NCBI RefSeq assembly: GCF_018332655.1
Contig: NZ_BOQL01000067.1
Coordinates: 1 to 64,000, forward strand
Origin: Actinoplanes auranticolor
GTDB lineage: Bacteria; Actinomycetota; Actinomycetes; Mycobacteriales; Micromonosporaceae
Direction: 5' to 3'
Length of the DNA: 64,000 nt
Below, piece by piece: positions 16,972 to 25,682 of the stretch (position 1 is its first letter; each line of letters begins with the position of its first letter). Below the pieces are notes generated by a model. It worked only from the letters and a program-made list of their open reading frames with translations. It was not told where the DNA came from and did no database searches. The translations under genes and the position numbers were made by a program.

Positions 16972-17162
16972 GCTGAGGGACCCGAAGGTCAGCCCACCCA
17001 GGCCAGGGGCGCAAGCCCCGGCAGAACATCTTGGCCCACACCGTCTCGCTCCGCTCAACGCCAAGATCTTCTGACTCGATCAGGGCCTGCACCCCTGCGC
17101 CCACGGGCGGGCTCTGACCGGCCCCGTCAGCGCGGCACCACGGCGCCCGGATCACCCGATCC
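16972..17162 (+). repeat. Dispersed leader repeat, copy A
   Basis: A stretch of about 190 bases is repeated, at roughly 90 percent identity by eye, at 24264-24455. It contains a short hairpin (GGGGC-GCAA-GCCCC), a 13-bp inverted repeat with one C/C mismatch (AGAACATCTTGGC at 17023-17035 with 17060-17072, 24-base loop), and a CTGAC/GTCAG hairpin at 17114-17130. It ends 48 bases before the SSB start codon. The 250 bases before it (16722-16971) hold no gene that I can support. Confidence 0.8.
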
Positions 17163-17210
17163 GAACAGTGCTCACGGACCGCACCGCATCACCTGAACGG
17201 GAGCCAGCCC

Positions 17211-17645
17211 ATGTCGCAGTTCACCCTCACCCTCGAGGGCAACCTCGCCGCCAAGCCCGAACTCGAACACACCGCCACCGGACAGGCCCTGTGCCGGCTG
17301 CGGGTCGCCCACAACCGCCGCCGCAAGACCGAGGGCCAGTGGGTCGACACGACCCCCATGTGGGTCCAGGTCACCGTCTGGGGCGAGCTCGCCGAACGGT
17401 GCGCCGATCTGACCAAGGGCGACACCGTGACCGTCAACGCCCGCGACGACCTGAACGTGTGGCCGTTCATCCGCCAGGACGGCACCGCCGGCGGCGTCCT
17501 GGAAGTCACCGCCGAGAACGTGTCGCTGTCCATGCGCTTCGCCGGAGCCCAGCCGGTGACCGACGACCGGCCCGCCGGCGATGCCTGGGACCCCGCCACC
17601 GCTGAGCCCGCTGCTGAATCCGAGCGTGAGCTGCAGCCGGCCTGA
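17211..17645 (+). CDS. ssb: Single-stranded DNA-binding protein
   Basis: A 144-residue SSB with one OB fold at residues 1-110: LTLEGNLAAKPELEHTATGQ opens the fold, and VDTTPMWVQVTVWGELAE and LTKGDTVTV are the expected strands. The C-terminal tail is short and rich in acidic residues but lacks the DDDIPF tip of housekeeping SSBs. It would coat single-stranded DNA produced in replication or transfer. It stands directly after the conserved leader repeat and 80 bases before a second SSB-like gene. A GGGAG sequence precedes the ATG. The missing acidic tip suggests it does not recruit the host repair partners in the usual way. Confidence 0.9.
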   Translation: MSQFTLTLEGNLAAKPELEHTATGQALCRLRVAHNRRRKTEGQWVDTTPMWVQVTVWGELAERCADLTKGDTVTVNARDDLNVWPFIRQDGTAGGVLEVTAENVSLSMRFAGAQPVTDDRPAGDAWDPATAEPAAESERELQPA

Positions 17646-17647
17646 CC

Positions 17648-17683
17648 GATCCCCGGGGCCGGCCACCCGGCCGGCCCCGGATC
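17648..17683 (+). terminator. Strong hairpin between the two SSB genes
   Basis: GATCC plus CCGGGGCCGGCC pairs with GGCCGGCCCCGG plus ATC, giving a long GC stem with one unpaired base and a short loop. It starts 3 bases after the first SSB stop and could terminate or attenuate transcription into the second. Confidence 0.65.
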
Positions 17684-17724
17684 CCTTCGCAGCCCACGAT
17701 CCGATCATCCCGGGGAGTTTCGTC

Positions 17725-18192
17725 ATGAGCCAGGAACCGTCGAAGCAGATCTTCACCAGTCTCATCCAAGGCACCGTCCGTGGCCGCAGCGAGCAGGGCC
17801 ACACCAACAGCGGCGGCCGGGCCTTCGTCAAATTCCGCATCGTGCACCGCACCGGCTACCGCAACAACGGCAGGTGGGTGGCCACCACGCCAATGGAGTT
17901 CGAGGTGACCTGCTGGGACGAACAGCAGATGCTGCTCGCCCGGTCCCTGCGACCCGGCACCGAGGTCCTCGTCACGGTCAAGAAATTCTTCCCGTACCTC
18001 GACCAGGGCGAGGAACCCATCATCAACATCACGCCGGCCGACATCGTGCCCCTACCGAGCAACACGCCCGCGCCCAGCGCACCGCGCCAGCAGCGCAGCG
18101 GCGACCTGGTCGTCAGCCCGCACGGCGAGAAGATCGCCGCGGACGCCTGGCCCGAGGTCGTCACCGACCCGCAGGTCGCGCATCACCGCTGA
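17725..18192 (+). CDS. Second SSB-like protein
   Basis: A 155-residue OB-fold protein divergent from the first SSB. TSLIQGTVRGRSEQGHTNSG and FVKFRIVHRTGYRNNGRWV correspond to strands one to three, and EFEVTCWDEQQMLLARSLRPG to the VTVWG strand region. The frame is open from 17581, but GGGGAG 8 bases before the ATG at 17725 sets this start. Tandem non-identical SSBs suggest division of labour, for example replication against conjugative transfer, or simply recruitment of a paralogue. That division is inference. A terminator follows at once, closing the replication block. Confidence 0.8.
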   Translation: MSQEPSKQIFTSLIQGTVRGRSEQGHTNSGGRAFVKFRIVHRTGYRNNGRWVATTPMEFEVTCWDEQQMLLARSLRPGTEVLVTVKKFFPYLDQGEEPIINITPADIVPLPSNTPAPSAPRQQRSGDLVVSPHGEKIAADAWPEVVTDPQVAHHR

Positions 18193-18205
18193 ACCAACGC
18201 ACTTC

Positions 18206-18239
18206 GCAAGGCCGGTCCGCGCACACGGACCGACCTTGC
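18206..18239 (+). terminator. Hairpin terminator after the second SSB gene
   Basis: GCAAGGCCGGTCCG at 18206-18219 pairs with 18226-18239 at 13 of 14 positions around a 6-base loop, 13 bases after the stop codon. Confidence 0.75.
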
Positions 18240-18600
18240 CGTCGCTAAGGAGGCCAACACCGCTCGCCGTCATACGGGAGAGATCCAGCACTACCTGCAA
18301 ATCTTGACCGCCTAACTGCGCCAACGGTCACTCAGGAGCCGCGCACGCTGCGTGCGAGCGATCATGCATCCGCTCTGGACATCCCGGCGCCCATGCCGGA
18401 TGGCGTCTCGCTTATGACCGACCACTACCGCCCGCCGTGGGCCACTGGCGATCCGTGCGAAGACGAGATCCACAACGATCCCAACCACCCCCGTCGCCAG
18501 CGATCCTGCCGTCCTTCCTCTGGTAACCCGGAGCGTCTCCACACCTGTACGCAGAGTATTAGCTCTGTCACTACGTGCGACCATCTGAAACAATCGGCGG
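18240..18600. other. Non-coding stretch before the NACHT-HEAT gene
   Basis: No gene or strong repeat was found. A short open run with a plausible GGAGG at 18248 ends at 18317 and is too short to support. The promoter of the NACHT-HEAT gene is expected near the right end, where base composition falls slightly (GTATTAGCTCTG near 18556), but no clear box pair is visible. Confidence 0.4.
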
Positions 18601-21600
18601 GTGCGAGGACCCCTGTTCCGGCGGATCGGCATCGCCGCCGTGTTGACCACGACGGCGATCCTCCTCGCAGTGCTGGGCGTCTTGCTGGAGCGGCTCGGTC
18701 TGGAACGGGCTGACCAGCTGTCGAGTGTGCTGGCTCTGTTCGTCGGCGTGCTCGGCCTGGGAGCCGCTCTGGTGGCGCTGCGGCAGGACCGCTCGCCGAA
18801 GGGGCCCACTCGCGCCCGCAGCCGGCTCCCGACCGCTTGGGGCAAGATCCCGCTCCGCGAGGACGTCCGGCGGTTGCTGGAGGCGACCGGGGCTGCGGCC
18901 AACCGCTCGCCCAACCGGCTGCTCGGCTCCCGTCAGACCAACGTCTCGACCGTGTACGTGCAGCAGCGTGTCGAACAACCGCAGCACACCGGCACCCCCG
19001 CCGGGGACAAGCGGAGGCAGCGACGTAAATACCTCGACGACATGCTGTTCCTGCCGTTCGCTCAACAGCCCCGGGTAATTCCGGTCCGACGTCCACTGGA
19101 AAAGGTTTTCGACCAACATCGCCACCTGCTCATCGAGGGCGGCCCGGGCAGCGGCAAGTCAACGACGGCCGGCCAAGTCTGCCGACAACTCGCCGCGGCA
19201 TGGCTGAGCGCCGAGCCGGACGGCGCCCGGCTGACGGCCAAGCCGCTGCTCCCGTTGCTCGTCACGGCCCGCGCGCTGGCTCAGCACATCCTGGCCGACT
19301 GGCCCGAGGCGCTCGCCGCGGCCGCCTCCGAAGGATTGGGCCTGAGCCGGTCCGCGGCAATCGATCCCGAGCTCCTACGGGACAAGGTGGATGGGGTCGA
19401 ATGGCTGATCGTGGTGGACGGTCTCGACGAGGTGCCGACCGACGAGCGCGACAGCTTCCTCGACCGGCTCTCGGCGTGGACCTCATCCACCGACCGGCCC
19501 TACCGGCTGCTGATCACCACCCGCCCGCTGACCGGCCACGCGACCTCGCTGCTGGGCGCGGGCTCGATCGGGCACTACACGCTGCTGCCCTTCGACCGGC
19601 GCACCCTTGGCGTCTTCGCGCGCCGATGGTTCAGCAACGACGAGAACGGCGCCGACCTGGCGGCCGGATTCCTCGCCCAGGTGACCGGCGCGGGCCTGCA
19701 CGATGTCGCCTCGGTGCCGCTGATGGCAACCATCGCGATCACCGTGTACGACTCCGACCCGGTCGCCGGGCTGCCCCGCAACCGCCATGACCTCTACGAG
19801 CGCTACCTGCGCTGGCTGCAGCAGCGGGACACGCAGCGCCGGGCCACGGCGTGGTCGAAGCTCGCGGCCGCCCTGCACGCCGAACCGGCCGAGGCCCTCA
19901 TCGACCGGGCGGACGACCTGCTGGAGGAACTCGCCTTGACCCGGGTGGAGAGCCGCCGATCGCTCGTGCTGACCGCCATCGACTGGCTGCGCTGCGAGTA
20001 CGGCCCGGTCGGCGGCCGGCCGCCGGAGGATCTCGGCCGGATCGTGGCTGAGGCTCTGGTGAGTACCGGTCTGCTCAGCTCGCGCGACGCTGGTCCGGAC
20101 TTCATCCACCTGACATTCGCGGAGCACTTCGCCGCCCGCCGCTACGCCGCCCAACTGCCGGAGCCGTTCGTCGCGCAGGACACCGCCTGGCGGCATTGGT
20201 TGCACCGGGCCGTACGGGAGGATCCGGTCGCGATCGCCGTGCTCAGCCGATGGGTCCGCGAGCATCCGGCCGGCGACCTGGTGACATGGCTGCTCGACGG
20301 GGTGCACGCTCATCGGCTGGTGGTGATCAGGCTGGTGGCCGAGGGTGCACTGGTCGATGACAGCCAGCTGGCCGAGTGCCTGAGTGCTATGGAACGCGAG
20401 CTATGGGGCGATCCCCGCTACTACTCCGACAAAATCCTCATGCTTGTACGCCGTTTCCAGCCGTCCGCCCTCCTCACCGCCTGGATGAGCCGCCAGTTCA
20501 GCATCGCAGTCGAAGGCTCACCCGCCTGGGCAGGGCTGGCCGTGGTCCTGGCCGACCACGACCCCGATCGCCGGGCCAGTCTTGTCACAGCCCTGCGGAC
20601 GGTCGCGCTGACCGCCGATGGGCTCGGCGAACGGCTCGCGGCGGCAGTAGCACTCGACGAGGTGACGCCCGAGCCGGTCGAGACAGTCACCCGGTCGCTG
20701 GCCGCCGCGCTCAGCAACAGAACGGGCTCGGACACCGACCGAATGGGTGCCGCCACCTATCTGGCCGAGGTCGACGGTGAGCCACACAACGCCGCTGTAC
20801 GCGCTATGAAGCACATCCTCCAAGACGTTTCCGCCGACCTGTCGGATCGCCGCACCGCTGCCGAAGCGCTGGCCGAGTGGGACGGCGATGCACGCAAGCT
20901 GATCCTGGCCGAGCTGACCCGGGCGCTACGCTCGCCGGCCGCCAGCCCCTTCTCCAAGGTTTCCGTCGCGCAGGCCATGGTCGCAGTCGCACCCGAGAGC
21001 CGCTCCGAGGTGGCGGTCTGGGCCCGCGGCATGCTCGCCCGCTCGGATGTGCCGCCGCGGGCCCGCATTATGGCGGCTCGGGCGCTGGCCGAATGGGGAC
21101 CGGACGACCGGGCGCTGGTGATCCACCGCCTCAGGGAGATCTCCGGCGAATTGACCACCAACCCGGGTGATCAGGTAGAGGCCGCACTGAGCCTGGTGCG
21201 GTTGGGCGAGGACTGCTGGCCGGATGCGATCAGCATGGTCTGCGCGGCGCTGCGCCAAGCCGCCCCGGTGGTGAGCCTGGCCGGGTTCCGTGGCACCGAT
21301 CGAGAGTTCCAGAACCGCCTGGTGCGCGCAATTGCCGTGCTGGCCGGTGAACCGAGCACCACCCCGGAGACGGCGCAGTCCATCCGCAGCGCCGCGATCG
21401 GGCTCGACCCGATGTTCCAGGAGGACGTGGACGCCGCACTGGCGACGCTGTGCGGCCCAACTGTGGCCGTCAAGGATCTCCCGCTCCTACTGGGTCTGGC
21501 CAAGGACGGTTCGCCCGAGGTAGCCCGGACAACGGCGGCGCGTATCGCAGACTGGCTCGACGACGACGATGTCGACCTTGATACCTTTCTGGTCGTCAAC

Positions 21601-24123
21601 GTCGCGGCGACCCTCGGTGATTTCGGTCCAGATCAGGCAGCCGCGGCGACCTCAGCATTGCAACGGGTGATGGTCGACGTCTCCCTACCGCACCCAACCC
21701 GCGCCTACGCTGCGCGGCATCTGGTTAGCCGTCCGCAGTTCAGCGCCGAGGCGGCGGCCGTCATGCTCCTGGCTTGGACCGACGACACCACCCATTACGC
21801 CGGTGTCGCCGAGCTGGAAGAACTCCTGGCCTATCCCGCGCACCGGCGCGCCGCCGTTGAGGCCCTCGACAGCTGCCTCGGCAATCCCCACTCTTTCCCC
21901 TGGGATCGGCTGGATGCGGTGGACCCGTTGGCGAAGCAGGCCGCAACACCGGTCCCTGAGCTAATGGACCGGTTGCGCCTGCTGTTCGTTGACCGTACGC
22001 ATCGCCCAGTGGACCGCCGGTGGATCGCGGTCAAACTACTCAGCCGCGGCCCTGACGACCAGGCGGTAGCGGCGCTGGCCGCGCTGGCCACCGACCCGCT
22101 GACACCGGCGGACGTGCGCGCGGATGCCGCCTTCTGGTTCGTTGAAAACGAGCGCGACAACACCGGCGAGTTTCATGCCCTCATGGTCGAGATCACGCTT
22201 GACGCCTGCGTCCCGGTCGGTGACCGGGCCGCGGTGCTGCGGGACCTGTTCGAAGCCGGATCCAGCGAGGTCAGGTTGGCCGAAGCTGTCGTGTCGGAGC
22301 TGCCCTGGGCGGAAGCCGGGATGCAGATCTTCGCGGTCGGTGATTTCCTCCCGAGAGCTGTTGCCGAAGTCTCTACCGGCTTGTCGCACACCGTCGGGGA
22401 CTACCTGCTGCGGAGCATCGCGCACCTTCCCGATCGGCCGCTTCCTGCCCCTTTCCGGTCCTTGCTTGGCCGATTGGCCGGCTGCACCGACGCACTGCAT
22501 GACGTGCTGGCGGATGCGACTCCCTGTGTCCGACTCGTGAAGACTGCCGGCGCGGTCCTGTCCTTCGAGGATCCTTCCGTCGGTGCAGCGCTGCGACACC
22601 TCCTGCAGGATCCGCGTACGCCACCCGCCGACCGGCGCACCGCCCTGCAACTCCAGCTGGATCACGTTCGTGCCCAACGGCTGCCGGCGGTGGAAATGCT
22701 GATTACGGCGCTGGCCAGCAGAGCTGGCCGCCAGACCCCGGCAATCGACCGTATCACCGCCGCTGAGTTGCTCTATCGGCTCGTCGAACATCGGCGTGCC
22801 GCTGGTGCCGCGCTGACCGCCGTGCTCGCCGACGAGGCGGAATCGACGACCTGCCGCCAAGCGGCCGCTCAGGCGCTCGCCCAGGGTGGGCCGCGCGGGC
22901 GCCGGGCCGCCGCTCAATGGTTCGCCTCCCGGGCCGCCGACGAAGGATCGTCCGTCGCGCAACGATGTCGCGCTGCCGAAGACCGGAACTACTGCTCTGC
23001 GGACAGCGTTGTGGAAGTCTGCGAGAAGCTGCTCAAGCTCGGCGCTTCCGCAACCGCGCACCGGGACATCGTTGAGGCACTCACGACCGTGCTCACCATC
23101 GATCCAGCCGATGAGACAGCGCTCGCCCGGCTACAGTCACTCGCCTCGGACCCGGACGTGCCGGCTCCGGTCTTCACGTTCGTCTGCGACAGGTTGATGG
23201 GCGGAACCCCGGTGCATCGGCGGGGTGCTGCGCAGGTGCTGGAGGAGCGGCTGCAATCCCGCGAATGGCCGGTCAGCCATCGCATCGTTCTGCACGGCCT
23301 CCTCGCCCGGGTGGTGCCGGACGCGAAACCCGCGGCCGTCGCTGCGCTGTCCGCGGTCGGTCATGACCCTGCGCAACCGCCGGTCCTCCGAGCCCGGGCG
23401 GCCGCGCTGCTGTGCGGCCTCGAAGCGGCGGCAGCGGTACGGACGGGGCAGGAGCTGCTCCGGATGGTGCTGGGAGACCCCGCCGTGCCCGCTTACATCC
23501 GGGTCTTCGCCGGCGAAGTCTCGCTGCGGTATCCGGGTCCGTTCCGGCGGGAGGTGCGGGATGCTTTGCTGAGCCTCGGCGCGGATCCGGACGACCGGCT
23601 CGCCGCGGCCGTCACCGTCCTGCGCGCCGACGGTCCCGAACCGGCTGTGCGACTGGACGACCAGCGTGAACCGGCCGGTCCAGCAGTCGGCCGCCTCCTC
23701 ACCAGTCCGGGCCTGGCCCCGCACGCGGTACTCGCTGCGGCCGTCGTCCTCGGGGAGATCGGGGATCCCACGGACCGTACCACCGCCGCGAGGGCGCTGC
23801 GCAGACTGGCAAATGACGGCCTGGTACATCCGTACGTACGCTTCCGCGCCCTTGCCGCACTCCCGCAGGTCGACTTCAGCGATGCCAAGGTGTGCACGAA
23901 GCAGCTCTGGGCGGCGGTCGATGACGCCTGTGCGCCGTTGGATCAGCGGCGGTGGGCAGCCGAGGCGCTCGCGAATCTCTCTGATGCCCACCGGCGGCCA
24001 GCTCGCGATGCACTGCGCTCCCTGGACGGTGGCCGTCTAGACGGCCGGACGGGCCGTAGACTCCGCCGGTCCATCGCCTACGTGGACAGCGGTGACTACT
24101 GGATTGGCCGCCCGCTCACTTAA
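18601..24123 (+). CDS. Membrane-anchored NACHT NTPase with long HEAT-like repeat array
   Basis: An 1,840-residue STAND protein. Residues 7-28 and 39-60 are two hydrophobic segments (AAVLTTTAILLAVLGVLL; VLALFVGVLGLGAALVAL), so the N-terminus is a membrane anchor rather than an enzyme domain. The NACHT domain follows at about 165-480, with Walker A EGGPGSGKSTT (about 180) and Walker B LIVVDGLDEVP (about 268), then a winged-helix-like end (LIHLTFAEHFAARRYA). From about 570 to the end run dozens of alanine/leucine-rich HEAT-like helical pairs with DRRTAAEALAEW, PPRARIMAARALAEWG type units. Such proteins sense an invader or damage through the repeats and signal by oligomerising. Here the likely output is at the membrane. 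The GTG start has no strong ribosome binding site. The gene is monocistronic. Confidence 0.88.
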   Translation: MRGPLFRRIGIAAVLTTTAILLAVLGVLLERLGLERADQLSSVLALFVGVLGLGAALVALRQDRSPKGPTRARSRLPTAWGKIPLREDVRRLLEATGAAANRSPNRLLGSRQTNVSTVYVQQRVEQPQHTGTPAGDKRRQRRKYLDDMLFLPFAQQPRVIPVRRPLEKVFDQHRHLLIEGGPGSGKSTTAGQVCRQLAAAWLSAEPDGARLTAKPLLPLLVTARALAQHILADWPEALAAAASEGLGLSRSAAIDPELLRDKVDGVEWLIVVDGLDEVPTDERDSFLDRLSAWTSSTDRPYRLLITTRPLTGHATSLLGAGSIGHYTLLPFDRRTLGVFARRWFSNDENGADLAAGFLAQVTGAGLHDVASVPLMATIAITVYDSDPVAGLPRNRHDLYERYLRWLQQRDTQRRATAWSKLAAALHAEPAEALIDRADDLLEELALTRVESRRSLVLTAIDWLRCEYGPVGGRPPEDLGRIVAEALVSTGLLSSRDAGPDFIHLTFAEHFAARRYAAQLPEPFVAQDTAWRHWLHRAVREDPVAIAVLSRWVREHPAGDLVTWLLDGVHAHRLVVIRLVAEGALVDDSQLAECLSAMERELWGDPRYYSDKILMLVRRFQPSALLTAWMSRQFSIAVEGSPAWAGLAVVLADHDPDRRASLVTALRTVALTADGLGERLAAAVALDEVTPEPVETVTRSLAAALSNRTGSDTDRMGAATYLAEVDGEPHNAAVRAMKHILQDVSADLSDRRTAAEALAEWDGDARKLILAELTRALRSPAASPFSKVSVAQAMVAVAPESRSEVAVWARGMLARSDVPPRARIMAARALAEWGPDDRALVIHRLREISGELTTNPGDQVEAALSLVRLGEDCWPDAISMVCAALRQAAPVVSLAGFRGTDREFQNRLVRAIAVLAGEPSTTPETAQSIRSAAIGLDPMFQEDVDAALATLCGPTVAVKDLPLLLGLAKDGSPEVARTTAARIADWLDDDDVDLDTFLVVNVAATLGDFGPDQAAAATSALQRVMVDVSLPHPTRAYAARHLVSRPQFSAEAAAVMLLAWTDDTTHYAGVAELEELLAYPAHRRAAVEALDSCLGNPHSFPWDRLDAVDPLAKQAATPVPELMDRLRLLFVDRTHRPVDRRWIAVKLLSRGPDDQAVAALAALATDPLTPADVRADAAFWFVENERDNTGEFHALMVEITLDACVPVGDRAAVLRDLFEAGSSEVRLAEAVVSELPWAEAGMQIFAVGDFLPRAVAEVSTGLSHTVGDYLLRSIAHLPDRPLPAPFRSLLGRLAGCTDALHDVLADATPCVRLVKTAGAVLSFEDPSVGAALRHLLQDPRTPPADRRTALQLQLDHVRAQRLPAVEMLITALASRAGRQTPAIDRITAAELLYRLVEHRRAAGAALTAVLADEAESTTCRQAAAQALAQGGPRGRRAAAQWFASRAADEGSSVAQRCRAAEDRNYCSADSVVEVCEKLLKLGASATAHRDIVEALTTVLTIDPADETALARLQSLASDPDVPAPVFTFVCDRLMGGTPVHRRGAAQVLEERLQSREWPVSHRIVLHGLLARVVPDAKPAAVAALSAVGHDPAQPPVLRARAAALLCGLEAAAAVRTGQELLRMVLGDPAVPAYIRVFAGEVSLRYPGPFRREVRDALLSLGADPDDRLAAAVTVLRADGPEPAVRLDDQREPAGPAVGRLLTSPGLAPHAVLAAAVVLGEIGDPTDRTTAARALRRLANDGLVHPYVRFRALAALPQVDFSDAKVCTKQLWAAVDDACAPLDQRRWAAEALANLSDAHRRPARDALRSLDGGRLDGRTGRRLRRSIAYVDSGDYWIGRPLT

Positions 24124-24263
24124 TGACATTGCCGTACGGGTAGCCGATCCACGGGCTGGTGCCGTTGTCTGGGCAACGGTTCGTTTAGGCAGCCGCAGCC
24201 TTGAGGGCTGCACATCGCGCACACCCCCAGCGAGCAAACCTCTGGTGGCGCCTGGAGCCGCTC

Positions 24264-24455
24264 GCTGAGGGACCCGAGGTCAGCCCACCCAGGCCAGGGG
24301 TGCAAGCCCCGACAGAACATCTTGGCCCACACCGTCTCGCTGCGCTCGACGCCAAGATCTTCCGACTCGGACGGGGCTTGCGCCCCTGCGCCCACGTGCG
24401 GGCTCTGACCGGCCCCGTCAGCGCGGCACCCCCAGCGCCGGGATCACTCGATCCC
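24264..24455 (+). repeat. Dispersed leader repeat, copy B
   Basis: Near-identical to copy A, with the same three structural parts: GGGGT-GCAA-GCCCC, the AGAACATCTTGGC arm at 24314-24326 with its partner at 24351-24363, and CTGAC/GTCAG at 24405-24421. It ends 45 bases before the next start codon. The preceding 140 bases after the NACHT gene (24124-24263) contain no gene. Confidence 0.8.
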
Positions 24456-24499
24456 GCAGGGCGGGCCGCATCAGCTACAGCCTGATGGAGGCACCCAGC

Positions 24500-25105
24500 A
24501 TGACCGAGCACGTCGTCGACCAGACCACGCCCGCGACCCCGACCGAGCAGCCCTCCACCGGTAACGGCCGGCCGGCCGCCCCGCAGGGCTCGGTCTACCT
24601 GTCCGACATCCTGGCCAGCATCCGCCGACACGCCGACGACAACAGCTGGTGCTCGACCGCCGAGGACGTCACCATGCGGGCCTTGAACGACGGGCTGTCA
24701 TTCAAGCCGGTCCGCCCCACGTCCGACGACGGATGCAGCAATCCGTCCTGCGAGATCTGCCACCCCCAGGACGCCGTCCCCGAGCGGTTCACCGCGGCCT
24801 CGAGCGTCGACCCGCTCATCACAAAAGTCCGCCTGAAGAAGGCAATCAAGAAGGCCTACAACCTCGGCTACGACTGGGACGAGCCGCGGCGGCTGTACCG
24901 CGACCTCGTCGACACCTACGACCTGGACGAGGTCCCGCTTCCGGTAACGACGTACACGGTCACCTTCACCGTCACTGACGAGCAGCTGAAGGGACAGACG
25001 GCTGACGAGGACGCCATGGCGGATGCCCTGAGCGCCGGTGTCACGGCCGGCTTCACCGTCACGACCGAATCCACCGAGCTGGCCGCGCCCACTCTGCGGA
25101 CGTAG
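24500..25105 (+). CDS. Hypothetical element protein
   Basis: A 201-residue soluble protein of unrecognised family. A Thr/Pro-rich N-terminal linker leads to SVYLSDILASIRRHADDNSW, a CSNPSCEIC motif near residue 85 that may bind zinc, a basic helix (KVRLKKAIKKAYNLGYDW) and a C-terminal beta-rich part (TTYTVTFTVTDEQL). The ATG at 24500 is preferred to 24485 because GGAGG lies 8 bases before it. It is preceded by the same 190-base leader as the SSB gene, so the two are probably controlled alike. That link suggests a role in element replication or transfer, without showing one. Confidence 0.7.
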   Translation: MTEHVVDQTTPATPTEQPSTGNGRPAAPQGSVYLSDILASIRRHADDNSWCSTAEDVTMRALNDGLSFKPVRPTSDDGCSNPSCEICHPQDAVPERFTAASSVDPLITKVRLKKAIKKAYNLGYDWDEPRRLYRDLVDTYDLDEVPLPVTTYTVTFTVTDEQLKGQTADEDAMADALSAGVTAGFTVTTESTELAAPTLRT

Positions 25106-25114
25106 TCATCACCG

Positions 25115-25147
25115 GTTGCCCGGCCGGTTCACACCCGGCCGGGCAAC
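25115..25147 (+). terminator. Hairpin terminator
   Basis: A perfect 13-bp stem (GTTGCCCGGCCGG at 25115-25127 with 25135-25147) around a 7-base loop starts 10 bases after the stop of the preceding gene. Confidence 0.8.
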
Positions 25148-25682
25148 GCCCCGGTGCCCTACTGCTGTCCCGGCACCGAATCCGCAGGCCACCACGTCTC
25201 CTGCACCGTACCCGCGAAGACGGATCTCGCGGTTTCGCCTGGCAGAGTTCTCCGCTGGCATCACCGGCCGAACCGTGACGCACACCGGCGAGAAACGGCA
25301 TGCGTCCTGGTCCTCGGGTGGCCGGGTCTACTTTGAGACCGTCGTCGGGTACACGCCACCTACATGGCCCGACACCACCTCGTCGATCATGATCCACCCC
25401 CGACTTCATGGTCGAGGACCGAGACGCCGCCGAGGCCCGCGTACCCGCTGCCGGGGCACGAGATACGCGTTCCAGTACGGCGGACGCGCGCAGTGCCGCG
25501 GCTAGCTGGTCGGCATTGCGTCCGCGTGGGGGCACTAGCGGCGCTATCGCGATGCGATGGACGTTCCTGACGTGCATCGCAGAATCAGCCGGAAGCTGAC
25601 AGGATTTCTCTCCAACCAGCAGAAGGCAAGTGCGGCGTGGGGAGGAGTCCGCGCACAAAGCCCTGAGCGGCAATCTCGGTGA
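25148..25682. other. Non-coding stretch between convergent units
   Basis: Several short open frames exist on both strands, but none has a ribosome binding site, coding bias or recognisable content. The stretch separates the plus-strand hypothetical gene from the 3' end of the NB-ARC-TPR gene. Confidence 0.4.

Noticed and set aside
18249..18317. Short frame after a GGAGG near 18248
   Set aside because: Only about 20 codons, no start codon at proper spacing and no similarity.
22036..23991. Long minus-strand frames inside the NACHT-HEAT gene
   Set aside because: Antisense shadows of the HEAT repeats with low-complexity Arg/Gly content and no start signals.
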